A stretch of DNA of 64,000 nt, taken from assembly GCF_004016445.2 (NCBI RefSeq), contig NZ_SADT02000005.1:496001-560000 (forward strand). Reading direction: 5' to 3'. The notes under the pieces were generated by a model, which saw nothing but the letters and a program-made list of their open reading frames with translations, was not told where the DNA came from and made no database searches. Position numbers and translations under genes: made by a program. The stretch comes from Mesorhizobium sp. M2E.F.Ca.ET.219.01.1.1 (GTDB lineage: Bacteria > Pseudomonadota > Alphaproteobacteria > Rhizobiales > Rhizobiaceae). This document shows, piece by piece, positions 24,266-33,601 of this stretch (the first letter of the stretch is position 1; each line of letters opens with the position of its first letter).

Positions 24266-24904
24266 TCAAGCCGCAGCCTCCAGTTTTGCAATGTCGGCGC
24301 CCCGAATGGCGTCGAGGTTGCGGCTGATCTTGTCCACCGGCCAGTCCCACCAGGCCGCCTTGAGCAGGCGGCGCACGGTAAAGTCGTCGAAGCGCATCTT
24401 CACCACCTTGGCAGCATTGCCGGCCACGATCGCATAAGGCGGCACGTCGTGCGTGACAACCGATTTCGCCGCAACGATGGCGCCATTGCCGATCCGGACG
24501 CCCGGCATGATCACCGCATCCATGCCGATCCAGACGTCATTTTCGACAATCGTGTCGCCGCGGATCTCCTTCGACCATGTCTCAGGGTCGAAGCCCTCCT
24601 CCCAGCCATGCCCGAAAATGTTGAACGGATAGGTCGAGAAGCCGGACATCGCGTGGTTGGCGCCATTCATGATGAAGCGCGCGCCCTCCGCGATGGCGCA
24701 GAACTTGCCGATCACCAGCCGGTCGCCGATGAAGTCGTAGTGGTGCAGCACGCATTTCTCGGCGAATTTGTCGGGCCCGTCAGGATCGTCATAATAGGTG
24801 AAGTCGCCGATCTCGATGTTGGGTGCGTTCACCAGCGGCTTCAGGAAGCCGACGCGCGGCTGCATCGCGATCGGATGCTTGATGTTGGGATTGGGCCCGG
24901 TCAT
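24266..24904 (-). CDS. Vat/CatB-type hexapeptide O-acetyltransferase
   Basis: 212 residues of left-handed beta-helix hexapeptide repeats (IGKFCAIAEGARFI, VWIGMDAVIMPGVRIGNGAIVAAKSVV). The conserved NHAMSGFSTYPFNIF loop carries the catalytic His of the xenobiotic acetyltransferase group. Such enzymes acetylate streptogramins, chloramphenicol or cell-surface sugars; the true substrate here is unknown. ATG at 24904 sits 7 nt behind GGAGGG and is preferred over 24910. Probably co-transcribed with engB. A family-B palindrome begins 18 nt upstream. Confidence 0.88.
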   Translation of the reverse strand: MTGPNPNIKHPIAMQPRVGFLKPLVNAPNIEIGDFTYYDDPDGPDKFAEKCVLHHYDFIGDRLVIGKFCAIAEGARFIMNGANHAMSGFSTYPFNIFGHGWEEGFDPETWSKEIRGDTIVENDVWIGMDAVIMPGVRIGNGAIVAAKSVVTHDVPPYAIVAGNAAKVVKMRFDDFTVRRLLKAAWWDWPVDKISRNLDAIRGADIAKLEAAA

Positions 24905-24921
24905 CGCCATCCCTCCGTGGC

Positions 24922-24978
24922 TAGAGCAATTCCAGGAAAAGTGTGAGCGGTTTTCCGTCCGGAATTGCGTAAAACAGA
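24922..24978. repeat. Dispersed palindrome family B, copy 2
   Basis: TAGAGCAATTCCAGGAAAAG ... GCGGTTTTCCGTCCGGAATTGCGTAAAAC. The most complete copy in the window, with AGCAATTCC/GGAATTGC arms. It starts 18 nt upstream of the acetyltransferase ATG. Confidence 0.75.
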
Positions 24979-25046
24979 GAGACAGCGCGTTCCGGCGCGG
25001 TCAACGTCCGATCAAACTAACGTGATCCTGCCGCGGCACCAACCCT

Positions 25047-25361
25047 TCAGTGGCCGCCGCGGCAGATCACGATCGGATTGGAAAGGGCGCTGTCGAACCC
25101 ACTGCCCTGATAGACCTGGACGTTCGACGCGCCGGGCGGCAGCGAGAAGCTGCCCTCGACGATTTTCTGCTCGCCGGCCATCGTGTGCAGCGCCCAGCTG
25201 AAGGTGCAGAATTGCGGCGGCGCCTTGGGTTGCACGTGACTACAATTGAGCTGCGCGCCACCCAGCATCGCCGCTCCGCCGCAGCTCACCGCGTCCTTCG
25301 CGGCGGCCGGAAAAGCGTATCCCATGAGCAGCGCCAGCATGGCGGTCTTGAGCCGGTTCAT
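25047..25361 (-). CDS. Small secreted Cys-containing protein, unknown
   Basis: 104 residues. ATG at 25361 gives a clear signal peptide (MNRLKTAMLALLMGYAFPAAA, split at AAA-K). The mature part has four Cys (VSCGG, LNCSH, QFCTF, VICRG), which could form two disulfides in the periplasm. No domain recognised. It stands alone between the acetyltransferase and the second efflux operon. A longer in-frame start exists at 25427 but would mask the signal peptide. Confidence 0.7.
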   Translation of the reverse strand: MNRLKTAMLALLMGYAFPAAAKDAVSCGGAAMLGGAQLNCSHVQPKAPPQFCTFSWALHTMAGEQKIVEGSFSLPPGASNVQVYQGSGFDSALSNPIVICRGGH

Positions 25362-25649
25362 CGTCCTGTCCTTGCCGAAAACCCAAGCCGGTCCGGCGGG
25401 TTCTGGCCTATGCGATATTTTTACCAAGCGCCTTAGTCGGTCTTGCGCTGTGCGTCCAGCGGGATTATGTGCATGATGATAATAAGCATGCTCACGAAAA
25501 GTTGTCGCCGACTCGCTGACCTCCTATGTCCACCTCGCCCACCCTCAGCGTCGTGCTGCACGACGCCGCGGGCCTTTTCGGAACACGCTTGACCAATTGC
25601 AATCTGCTCGAGGCCTGTACCCAGCCGGCCGTCGACCGGGAGAAAGTCC

Positions 25650-26945
25650 ATGTCTGAAGGAACCTCACCCAGAAAGCCCACCGACGAAGACATTGTCGGT
25701 GAAAGAGCAAGCGACCAGGTCATTCGCCTGGACAGCCAGCGCGAGCAAAGGCGCGGCAACAATCCGCCTGTCGTCGAGGACGACGAGCTGGAAGCGCCCG
25801 TGGCGCCGGAGCCGGCGACGCTGGAGGCTCCCTCGGCGCAGCCGAAGCCGGCTGCCGTCACGGTGGCTCCGCCCGCTCCCGCCAGGCCGCGCCGCAGCCT
25901 GACGCGGCCGATCCTGTTCGCGCTGCTGCCGGTCGCGCTGGTGGCCGGCGGCTACTATTATGTCGTCGGCGGCCAGATCATGACCACCGACAATGCCTAT
26001 ATCCAGGCGCAGTCGCTCGGCGTGTCGACCGACGTCTCCGGCACCGTCGACGAGATCGACGTGCACGACAACCAGTCCGTCAAGAAGGGCGACGTGCTCT
26101 TCCGCCTGCGGCCTGCCTCCTTCGAGACCGCCCTCGCCGGCGCCAAGGCGCAGCTCGGCACGGTGCGCAACCAGGTGCTGACGCTGCAGGCGAGCTACCA
26201 GCAGTCGCTGGCGTCGATCGACCAGGCCGAGGCAGACATTCCCTATTACGAGTCGGCCTTCCGGCGTCAGCAGGACCTGCTCAAGACCTCGACCGCCTCC
26301 AAGGCGACCTTCGACAGCGCCCAGCACGATCTCGTCGCGGCCCGCCAGAAGGTGACCGTCGCCAAGGCGCAGGCGCAGGCGATGCTTGCCCAACTCGGCG
26401 GCGACGCCAGCCAGCCGGTCGAGCAGAACCCGTTCTACCTGCAGGCCCAGTCGGCGGTGGACGACGCGCAGCGTAACCTCAACGATTCCGTCGTCAGGGC
26501 GCCGTTCGACGGCATCGTCACCAATGTCGACGCGCTGCAGGTCGGCAAGTACCTGCCGGCCTCGCAGCCGGCCTTCAGCCTGGTGTCGTCGACCGATATC
26601 TGGATCGCCGCCGAGCCGAAGGAAACCGAGCTCACCTATGTGCGCCCCGGCCAGAAGGCGACCATCAGCATCGACGGCTATCCGGGCGAGGTCTGGCACG
26701 GCACCGTCGGCTCGATCAGCCCCGCATCGTCGTCGAGCTTCTCGCTGCTGCCGGCGCAGAACACCAGCGGAAACTGGGTGAAGGTCGTGCAGCGCATCCC
26801 GATGCGCGTGACGATCGATGATCCGGACGGCAAGCCGCCGCTGCGCGGCGGCATGAGCGCTGTGGTCGACATCGACACCGGTCACGCGCGCGGCCTGCCC
26901 GATTTCATCGCCAGCCTCTTCAAGCAATCCGGGTCAAAGTCATGA
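25650..26945 (+). CDS. HlyD/EmrA-type efflux adaptor (second system)
   Basis: 431 residues. A polar cytosolic N-terminus of about 85 residues is followed by one transmembrane helix (PILFALLPVALVAGGYYYVV), a lipoyl-like half-motif (VSGTVDEIDVHDNQSVKKGD), a coiled-coil hairpin and the beta-barrel with APFDGIVTNVD. The stop overlaps the start of the EmrB-like gene (ATGA). Unlike the first efflux system, no regulator gene is adjacent. Confidence 0.92.
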   Translation: MSEGTSPRKPTDEDIVGERASDQVIRLDSQREQRRGNNPPVVEDDELEAPVAPEPATLEAPSAQPKPAAVTVAPPAPARPRRSLTRPILFALLPVALVAGGYYYVVGGQIMTTDNAYIQAQSLGVSTDVSGTVDEIDVHDNQSVKKGDVLFRLRPASFETALAGAKAQLGTVRNQVLTLQASYQQSLASIDQAEADIPYYESAFRRQQDLLKTSTASKATFDSAQHDLVAARQKVTVAKAQAQAMLAQLGGDASQPVEQNPFYLQAQSAVDDAQRNLNDSVVRAPFDGIVTNVDALQVGKYLPASQPAFSLVSSTDIWIAAEPKETELTYVRPGQKATISIDGYPGEVWHGTVGSISPASSSSFSLLPAQNTSGNWVKVVQRIPMRVTIDDPDGKPPLRGGMSAVVDIDTGHARGLPDFIASLFKQSGSKS

Positions 26946-28486
26946 CAACGGCTTCCGCGACAGGCGCGCCCGTGGTCGCCAATCGCGGCGCCATCACCGC
27001 CTGCGTCATCCTGGCGGTCATCATGCAGGCGCTGGACACCACCATCGCCAATGTCGCGCTGCCCTACATCCAGGGCAGCGTCTCGGCCAGCGCCGACCAG
27101 ATCAACTGGGTGCTCACCTCCTATATCGTCGCCGCCGCGGTGATGACGCCGCCGTCCGGCTACCTCGCCAATCGCTTCGGCCGCAAGCGCATTCTTCTGG
27201 TGGCGATCACCGGCTTCGTCGTCGCTTCCGTGCTGTGCGGCTTCGCGCAGTCGCTGCCGCAGATCGTCGGCTTCCGCCTGCTGCAGGGCCTGTTCGGCGC
27301 AGCACTCGTGCCGCTGTCGCAGTCGATCCTGCTCGACATCTACAGCGCCGAGGAGCGCGGCTCGGCCATGGCGCTGTTCGGCGTCTCGGTCATGGTCGGC
27401 CCGGTGCTCGGGCCGGTCATCGGCGGCTGGCTGACCGAGAATGTCTCCTGGCGTTGGGTCTTCTACATCAACGTGCCGATCGGCGCGCTGGCCTTTATCG
27501 GCGTCTCGATGTTCGTCCAGGAAACCAAGCTCGACCTCAAGGCAAGGCTCGACTGGCTGGGCTTCGGCATGCTCAGCGTCGCCATCGCCGCGCTGCAGAT
27601 GTTTCTCGACCGCGGCGAGCAGCTCAACTGGTTCTCCTCGGCCGAGATCGTCGTCGAGGCCTTGGTCTGCGCGTCGGCCTTCTACATCTTCATCGTCCAC
27701 ACCTTCACCGCGCGCGACACTTTCGTGAACCCACGGCTGTTCCTCGACCGCAACTTCGCCGTCGGCATGATCTTCATCTTCATCATCGGCATCACCTATC
27801 TCGCCTCGCTGGCGCTGATGACGCCCTATCTGCAGACGCTGATGGGCTACCCGGTGGTCACCGCCGGCATCGTCATGGGGCCTCGCGGCCTCGGCACCAT
27901 GGCCTGCATGTTCGTGGTCGGCCGCCTGGTCGGCAAGGTGGACACACGCTGGCTGCTGTTCATCGGCCTCGCCATCACCGCCTGGGCGATGTACGACATG
28001 ACCGGCTGGACGCCGGCCGTCTCGCAATGGACGATCATCAGCACCGGCTTCATCCAGGGTGCAGGCCTCGGCTTCCTGTTCGTGCCGCTCACCACCATCA
28101 CCTTCGCCACGCTGGCGCCGGAGCGGCGCGCGGAAGGCACCGGCCTCTACAATCTGTCGCGCAACATCGGCTCCAGCGTCGGCATCTCGGTGGTCTCGGC
28201 GCTGCTGACGCAGAACCAGCAGATCAACCACGCCAACATCGCCACCTATGTGACGCCCTACAATCCGGCCTTCGGCGACCCGGCGATCTCACAGGCGCTG
28301 AGCCCTTACACCGCCGCCGGCCGCGCCGCGCTCGACGGCCTCGTCACGCTGCAGGCGACGATCATCTCCTATATCGACGACTTCAAGCTGATGATGATCC
28401 TGTCTCTGGCCGCGATCCCGCTGGTGCTTCTGCTGCGCAAGCCGTCCACGCCGGCCAAGGTCGATCACAGCGCGGCCATGGAATAG
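26942..28486 (+). CDS. DHA2-family multidrug MFS transporter, EmrB-like (second system)
   Basis: 514 residues, about 14 transmembrane helices. The conserved N-terminal QALDTTIANVALPYIQG and the motif-C segment VGPVLGPVIGGWLTE place it in the EmrB/QacA group. Translationally coupled to its adaptor. It differs clearly from the EmrB-like protein at 16957, so the two systems are not a recent tandem duplication. Substrate unknown. Confidence 0.92.
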   Translation: MTTASATGAPVVANRGAITACVILAVIMQALDTTIANVALPYIQGSVSASADQINWVLTSYIVAAAVMTPPSGYLANRFGRKRILLVAITGFVVASVLCGFAQSLPQIVGFRLLQGLFGAALVPLSQSILLDIYSAEERGSAMALFGVSVMVGPVLGPVIGGWLTENVSWRWVFYINVPIGALAFIGVSMFVQETKLDLKARLDWLGFGMLSVAIAALQMFLDRGEQLNWFSSAEIVVEALVCASAFYIFIVHTFTARDTFVNPRLFLDRNFAVGMIFIFIIGITYLASLALMTPYLQTLMGYPVVTAGIVMGPRGLGTMACMFVVGRLVGKVDTRWLLFIGLAITAWAMYDMTGWTPAVSQWTIISTGFIQGAGLGFLFVPLTTITFATLAPERRAEGTGLYNLSRNIGSSVGISVVSALLTQNQQINHANIATYVTPYNPAFGDPAISQALSPYTAAGRAALDGLVTLQATIISYIDDFKLMMILSLAAIPLVLLLRKPSTPAKVDHSAAME

Positions 28487-28710
28487 AGGACCGGGATCCC
28501 GCCGCCCTCGGGACCCCGGCCTGTCGGACGACCTCCCAAACACCGGCGTCGCTGCGCCGGAAGCCGTCCGGCCTTTTTGGGGAGGACTGGAATCATAGGA
28601 AGCGGGTGCGGGCGGAGTTTCAGGAACTCCCGATAATTTACCCGAAAGTCCCGCCCCCGGTGGATCGAGCGGGCAATCACGTATGGGTTTATCGGCGAAG
28701 GCCAACGCAA

Positions 28711-28820
28711 CGCCGTCATCCTCGGGCTTGTCCCGAGGATCCGCCGCCGCACGCGGGTGTGGCGCGTTCAGTTCGGGGAGGCCGGTAGATCCTTGGGACA
28801 AGCCTGGGGATGACGGCGAT
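28711..28820. repeat. Long inverted repeat, family D copy 1
   Basis: CGCCGTCATCCTCGGGCTTG...GAGGATCC is matched in reverse by GATCCTTGGGAC...GATGACGGCG. The left arm holds its own perfect hairpin (ATCCTCGGG/CCCGAGGAT, 28718-28740). The TCATnCTCGGGCTTGnCCCGAG core is widespread in alphaproteobacterial intergenic regions. Confidence 0.7.
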
Positions 28821-28908
28821 CAAGGCATGCCGGTTATCTGAACTCCAAAGCCATCCCGATCGCCTTGCCTCAAATGGCGCCGACGTTGGAGATTGGCCGA
28901 AACCCTCA

Positions 28909-29068
28909 TGACGTCGTCATACTCGGGCTTGACCCGAGTATCCATGCCGTGACCCTTGCCGTAGAGTGTGACGGTGCAGAATTCTGAAGCGAGGCAACGC
29001 CTTAGCGTCACGGCATGGATTCCAGGGTCTGCGCGCGTCGCTCCGCTCCTTGCTCCGCCCTGGAATGA
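28909..29068. repeat. Long inverted repeat, family D copy 2
   Basis: GTCATACTCGGGCTTGACCC...ATCCATGCCGTGAC pairs with GTCACGGCATGGATTCCAGGGTC...GGAATGACG. Arms of roughly 40 nt with imperfections. Confidence 0.7.
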
Positions 29069-29171
29069 CGACCGGAGACGGGCACGGCCAATCGCGAGAG
29101 TTGGCTCCGTCGGCATCTCCAACAAAACCCCGACCAACGGCCGGGGTTCGCTTTGGAAGGCCGGGTTCAGG

Positions 29172-31004
29172 CTATTCCGCCGGCGATGGTTTCTTGCGGA
29201 ACATCGCCGCCAGATTGTCCCACAATTCGATCTTGGCGCCCTGGCGCTTCATGATCACGCCCTGCTGCAGGATCGACAGCGTGTTGTTCCAGGCCCAGTA
29301 GATGACGAGGCCGGCCGGGAACGAGCCCATCATGAAGGTGAAGATCACCGGCATCCAGGTGAAGATCGCGGCCTGCGTCGGGTCCGGCGGCGCCGGGTTC
29401 ATGCGCATCTGCAGGAACATGGTGATGCCCATCACCACCGCCCAGGCGCCCATATGCGGCAGGAAGGCGGGCGCTGCGAAGGGCAGCAGGCCGAACAGGT
29501 TGAAGATCGACGTCGGATCGGGCGCCGCGAGGTCGTGGATCCAGCCGAAGAACGGCGCGTGCCGCATCTCGATGGTGATGTAGAGCACCTTGTAGAGCGA
29601 GAAGAAGACCGGGATCTGCAACGCCACCGGCCAGCAGCCGGCGAGCGGATTGATCTTCTCGGTCTTGTAGAGCTCCATCATCGCCTGCTGCTGTTTCATC
29701 TTGTCGTCCGCGTATTTCTCGCGGATCTCGACCATCTTCGGCTGCACCTTCTTCATGTTCGCCATCGAGGCGTAGGACTTGTTCGCCAGCGGGAAGAATA
29801 GAGCCTTGACGATGACGGTCGTGGCGAGGATCGCCAGGCCGAAATTGCCGAAGAATTTGTAGAGCGTGTCGATAAGCCAGAACATCGGCTTGGTGATGAA
29901 ATAGAACCAGCCCCAGTCGATCAACAGGTTGAACTGGCGAATGTGACGGTCGGCCTCGTAGGCGTTGATCTTGGCGACTTCCTTCGCGCCGGCGAAGATT
30001 TCAGACTCGATCGTCGTCGACTGGCCGGGCGCGACGCTGATCGCGTCGGACAGGAAATCGGACTGATAGCTGTGGCTGTGCGGCCCGTCCTTGAACTCGA
30101 AATAGGAGAATTTCGGCTGGAAGGGCTGCTTCTCCGTCGGGATAAGCGTCACGGCCCAGTATTTGTCGGTGATGCCGAGCCAGCCATCGGTGGATTTGCC
30201 GGGCTTGACTTCCTTGTCCTTCTCGATGGCTGCGTATTTGTACTGCGCCAGCCCTTCGCTGCCGGTCACGCCGATCAGACCCTCATGCAGCACATAGGTG
30301 CTGGCGACGGGCGGCTTGTCGAAACGGGTGACGCGCCCGTAATTGTAGAGCGAGACGGCGGCCGTTCCCGAGTTCTGCACCGTGTCGGAAACGGTGAACA
30401 TATATTCGTTGTCGACCGAGATGGTGCGCTTGAAGGTCAGGCCCTTGTCATTGGTGAAGGTCAGCGTCACCGGCGTCGAGGGCGTCAGCGTCGGATTGCC
30501 CTCGACCCTCCACACCGTATCCGCGCCCGGCACCGCGCCGGTCGCATCGTTACCGACAAAGCCGATCTCGGCGAAATAGCCATTGGGCAGCGATGAGGGG
30601 TTGAGCAGCTCGATCTCGGGCGAGTTCTTGTCGACCGTCTCGGTATAGTGCTTGAGCTTCAGGTCGTCGAGGCGCGCGCCGGTCAGGTTGATCGAGCCCG
30701 CGAGGCTGGGCGTGTCGATCTTGACGCGCTTGGTCGCGGCAATGGCCTGGTCGCGGCTGGCGGCGGTCACCGTTTCACCGCCAGGTGCGCCGGGAACGCT
30801 GCCGGCCGCCGGGGCCGGCGTTCCGGCCGCGCCGGAGTTGGCGCCCCCGCCCGCTTCCTTCTTCTGCGCCTCGACGCGCTGCTGCTCGATGCGGGCCTGC
30901 TCGCGCTGCTGCTCCATCTTCGGGTTCATGTAGAACACCTGCCAGAGCGTCAGGATCAGCACCGACAGCGCGATGGTGATGAAGAAATTGCGGTTGTTTT
31001 CCAT
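29172..31004 (-). CDS. yidC: Membrane protein insertase YidC
   Basis: 610 residues. The first transmembrane helix (NFFITIALSVLILTLWQVFY) precedes a Pro/Ala-rich linker, the large periplasmic P1 beta-supersandwich (about 90-365) and the conserved five-helix insertase core (about 375-590), including the WGFFIITKPMF-like WGWFYFITKPM and FPLANKSYASM segments. Inserts proteins into the inner membrane alone and with SecYEG. It is 14 nt downstream of rnpA in the conserved rpmH-rnpA-yidC order. The C-terminus has a short basic tail. Confidence 0.97.
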   Translation of the reverse strand: MENNRNFFITIALSVLILTLWQVFYMNPKMEQQREQARIEQQRVEAQKKEAGGGANSGAAGTPAPAAGSVPGAPGGETVTAASRDQAIAATKRVKIDTPSLAGSINLTGARLDDLKLKHYTETVDKNSPEIELLNPSSLPNGYFAEIGFVGNDATGAVPGADTVWRVEGNPTLTPSTPVTLTFTNDKGLTFKRTISVDNEYMFTVSDTVQNSGTAAVSLYNYGRVTRFDKPPVASTYVLHEGLIGVTGSEGLAQYKYAAIEKDKEVKPGKSTDGWLGITDKYWAVTLIPTEKQPFQPKFSYFEFKDGPHSHSYQSDFLSDAISVAPGQSTTIESEIFAGAKEVAKINAYEADRHIRQFNLLIDWGWFYFITKPMFWLIDTLYKFFGNFGLAILATTVIVKALFFPLANKSYASMANMKKVQPKMVEIREKYADDKMKQQQAMMELYKTEKINPLAGCWPVALQIPVFFSLYKVLYITIEMRHAPFFGWIHDLAAPDPTSIFNLFGLLPFAAPAFLPHMGAWAVVMGITMFLQMRMNPAPPDPTQAAIFTWMPVIFTFMMGSFPAGLVIYWAWNNTLSILQQGVIMKRQGAKIELWDNLAAMFRKKPSPAE

Positions 31005-31018
31005 CGAAAGCCCTTGGC

Positions 31019-31372
31019 CTATCGTGCGCCGCGTAGCCGGCGGGAAAGCTCGGCCTTCAACTGGCCGAATGGAGTGGCGAGCACGTCTTCACGCCCGACG
31101 ATGACATAGTCATTGCCGGGCGCCATGTCATCGGCGGCGTGAACGCGCACGGCTTCCCTCAGCCGCCGCCGGACGCGGTTGCGCACCACGGCGTTGCCGA
31201 CCTTCTTGGTGACGGTGTAGCCGACGCGCGGCGCAAGGTCGTCGCCGCGGTCGAGAACTTCAACGAGAAAAAGCCGTCCGCGGCGTTTCTTGCCGCCGCG
31301 CACAGCCAGGAAGTCCGCGCGTTTCAGAAGCCGCCCGGGAGTTTTCCCCTTTGGCTTGCCGGTTGCGGGCAA
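31019..31372 (-). CDS. rnpA: Ribonuclease P protein component
   Basis: The RNase P motif RNRVRRRLRE is clear, with the upstream GRLLKRADFLAVRGGKKRRGRLFL and VGYTVTKKVGNAVV. It aids the catalytic RNA in maturing tRNA 5' ends. The start is uncertain: no ATG follows the rpmH stop, so I chose TTG at 31372, giving 117 residues. The open frame continues upstream to 31477, overlapping rpmH in another frame. That longer start is possible but would give an atypical Ala-rich N-terminus. Confidence 0.88.
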   Translation of the reverse strand: MPATGKPKGKTPGRLLKRADFLAVRGGKKRRGRLFLVEVLDRGDDLAPRVGYTVTKKVGNAVVRNRVRRRLREAVRVHAADDMAPGNDYVIVGREDVLATPFGQLKAELSRRLRGAR

Positions 31373-31388
31373 CGATCTCGTCTTTCGT

Positions 31389-31523
31389 TCAGGCGCTGAG
31401 CCGCTTGCGGCCGCGATTGCGGCGGGCAGCAACGACGCCACGGCCACCCTTGGTGGCCATGCGGGCACGGAAACCATGCCGGCGCTTACGGACGAGCTTG
31501 GACGGTTGGTAGGTACGCTTCAT
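31389..31523 (-). CDS. rpmH: 50S ribosomal protein L34
   Basis: 44 residues, MKRTYQPSKLVRKRRHGFRA at the N-terminus and RRNRGRKRLSA at the C-terminus, a textbook L34. The gene is short, but both sequence and position immediately upstream of rnpA are unmistakable. Highly basic, binds 23S rRNA. Confidence 0.98.
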   Translation of the reverse strand: MKRTYQPSKLVRKRRHGFRARMATKGGRGVVAARRNRGRKRLSA

Positions 31524-31778
31524 TTGTTTTAATACCGCGGGGTGCGGCCCTTCTTGATTCTGTCACACTGTAACAGGAGCTTTGCCGGGCCGGCTTAGGC
31601 GCGATCGAAACCGCGCCGGGACGAATGGCCCGAGCGTGAGCGGGCTTATAGAAAGAAGGTTTTTGGAAGTCAATCCGCCGTGGTCTCCGGGCATTTTTTC
31701 GCTGGACCAAGGTTGAAATTGGCAAAAAAGCCGCAAATCGCATAATCTTACCCATCAAGGCTTCGTGAAGACCGCGTC

Positions 31779-33272
31779 ATGACGAGTGAAGTCCTGTCCA
31801 CGGATGAAAAGGCAACCCCGGCGGCGGCAAATCCGACGCGCCGGGTGCCGCTGTCGCGCGGCCTGTCGACCAAGCTTCTCCTTCTCACCATCGCCTTCGT
31901 GCTCCTGGCCGAAATCCTGATCTTCCTGCCCTGGATCGCCAGCTATCGGGTCAACTGGCTGAAAGAGCGGTTGAGCACCGCCGCCGCCGTGTCGATCGTT
32001 TTGTTGCAGGGCGAGCCCAACTCGCTGTCGCACAACGCCCAGAACGACGTGCTGATGGCGATCGGCGCCAAGGCGATTGCCGTGCGCGACGGCGGGGTGT
32101 CGCGGCTGCTCGTCGTTTCCGACATGCCGCCGCAGGTCGACGAGCATATCGACATCGCCAATGTCGGCCTGGTCAACGGCATGACCGGCGCGCTCGACAC
32201 GCTGTTCTTCGGCGGCAAGCGCATGCTGCGCGTCTTCGGCCCGGTCGGCGACAGCGACAAGGAATTCGAGCTGATCATGCCGGATTACCGTCTGCGCGAC
32301 GCCATGCTGAGATACTCGCGCAATGTCGCCGTCGTCTCGCTGCTCATCTCGCTCTTCACCGCAATGCTCGTCTATGCGGCGATCGACCTGATCATGATCG
32401 GGCCGATCCGCACCATGACGCGCTCGATCCTGTCCTTCTCCGAGGCGCCAGACGATCCCGGGCGGATAATCTGTCCGACCGAGCGCTCCGACGAGATCGG
32501 CGTCGCCGAGCGCGAGCTGGCGCAGATGCAGGATCGGCTGCAGAAGATGCTGGCCGAGCAGAAGCACCTCGCCGACCTCGGCTTGGCCGTGTCGAAGATC
32601 AATCACGACATGCGCAACATCCTGGCTTCCGCGCAGCTCATGTCGGACCGCCTGCGCCAGGTGAAGGACCCGACCGTGCAGTCCTTCGCGCCAAAGCTTT
32701 TGCGCGCGCTCGACCGCGCCGTGTCCTATTCCGAAGGCGTGCTTCATTATGGCCGCACGCAGGAGCCGGCGCCGTCGCGCCGGCGTCTGCGGCTGCGCCA
32801 GCTGGTCGACGACGTGCACGGCCTGCTCGATATCGAGGAAGGCATCGAGTTCATAAACGGCGTCGAGCATGCCTTCGAGGTGGATGCCGATTCCGACCAT
32901 CTCTTCCGCGTGCTCACCAATCTGTGCCGCAACTCCATTCAGGCGATGGCCGCCGATACGGAGAGGACGGTGGTGCGCCGGCTGGCCGTCGCGGCCGAGC
33001 GCCATGGCAGCGTCAGCCGCATCACCGTCACCGACACCGGCCCCGGCCTGCCGCCCAAGGCGCGCGAGAACCTGTTCGCCGCCTTCCGCGGCTCGGCGCG
33101 CAGCGGCGGCACCGGCCTTGGCCTGGCGATCGCGCATGAATTGATCCGCGCCCATGGCGGCGCGGTCGAGCTGGTCGAATCGATCGGCGGCCGCACCGTC
33201 TTCGCCGTCACCATTCCCGACCAGCCGGTCCGGCTCGACCAGGCGCGCAATGGCCTGCGCCGCCCCGCCTGA
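31779..33272 (+). CDS. Membrane sensor histidine kinase (orphan)
   Basis: 497 residues. Two transmembrane helices (about 30-52 and 186-208) flank a periplasmic domain of about 130 residues. A HAMP-like segment leads to a degenerate HisKA (KINHDMRNILASAQL, with the phospho-His) and a HATPase_c domain with N-box LTNLCRNSIQAM, G1 DTGPGLP and G2 GGTGLGLAI. No response regulator gene is adjacent. It is divergent from rpmH. The signal and partner are unknown. A widespread rhizobial family near rnpA. Confidence 0.9.
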   Translation: MTSEVLSTDEKATPAAANPTRRVPLSRGLSTKLLLLTIAFVLLAEILIFLPWIASYRVNWLKERLSTAAAVSIVLLQGEPNSLSHNAQNDVLMAIGAKAIAVRDGGVSRLLVVSDMPPQVDEHIDIANVGLVNGMTGALDTLFFGGKRMLRVFGPVGDSDKEFELIMPDYRLRDAMLRYSRNVAVVSLLISLFTAMLVYAAIDLIMIGPIRTMTRSILSFSEAPDDPGRIICPTERSDEIGVAERELAQMQDRLQKMLAEQKHLADLGLAVSKINHDMRNILASAQLMSDRLRQVKDPTVQSFAPKLLRALDRAVSYSEGVLHYGRTQEPAPSRRRLRLRQLVDDVHGLLDIEEGIEFINGVEHAFEVDADSDHLFRVLTNLCRNSIQAMAADTERTVVRRLAVAAERHGSVSRITVTDTGPGLPPKARENLFAAFRGSARSGGTGLGLAIAHELIRAHGGAVELVESIGGRTVFAVTIPDQPVRLDQARNGLRRPA

Positions 33273-33459
33273 GGTGCACCGAGATTCAGGTGAGGCCGGC
33301 CTGCAATCGCGATACGCCTCGGCAGGGACGAAAGTACCTGCGACAAAACTTTTGCCGGATCGGCTTGCAATTCTCAAATTCAGTCGTTAGGGAACACTCC
33401 ACATCGCGGCCGGCCGTCTCGACCGGATCGCGGGGCTTGTGTCAGACACGGCCTGTTGC

Positions 33460-33536
33460 GCGCCCGTAGCTCAGCTGGATAGAGCACCAGACTACGAATC
33501 TGGGGGTCAGGAGTTCGAATCTCTTCGGGCGCGCCA
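33460..33536 (+). tRNA. tRNA-Arg(ACG)
   Basis: Full cloverleaf: acceptor GCGCCCG/CGGGCGC, D-arm GCTCAGCTGGATAGAGC, anticodon stem CCAGA/TCTGG with loop CTACGAA (anticodon ACG at 33494-33496), T-arm with GTTCGAATC, and an encoded CCA at 33534-33536. 77 nt. The accessory genes begin just downstream, but I see no integrase or repeat of the tRNA 3' end. Confidence 0.97.
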
Positions 33537-33601
33537 ATATTTCAGTGATAGGTCGGCCCGGAAAGTCCGCCAAGGCGCTTTGACGCGTTCAACGACTTCT
33601 A

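Larger units (their letters stand above)
28487..29171. other. Gene-free region rich in inverted repeats
   Basis: 685 bp between convergent genes (emrB-like and yidC) with no convincing ORF. It holds two long inverted repeats (28711-28820 and 28909-29068). A GC-rich hairpin candidate (CCGGGATCCCGCCGCCCTCGG...) just after the emrB-like stop could terminate it. Confidence 0.6.

Noticed and set aside
16957..28486. The two EmrAB systems as a duplication
   Set aside because: Both protein pairs differ widely in sequence and layout (one has TetR and a 139-bp gap, the other an ATGA overlap), so they are separate family members.
28711..29068. Inverted repeats considered as a CRISPR array or insertion sequence
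   Set aside because: Only imperfect palindromes are present, no regularly spaced identical repeats with spacers, and no transposase or Cas gene nearby.
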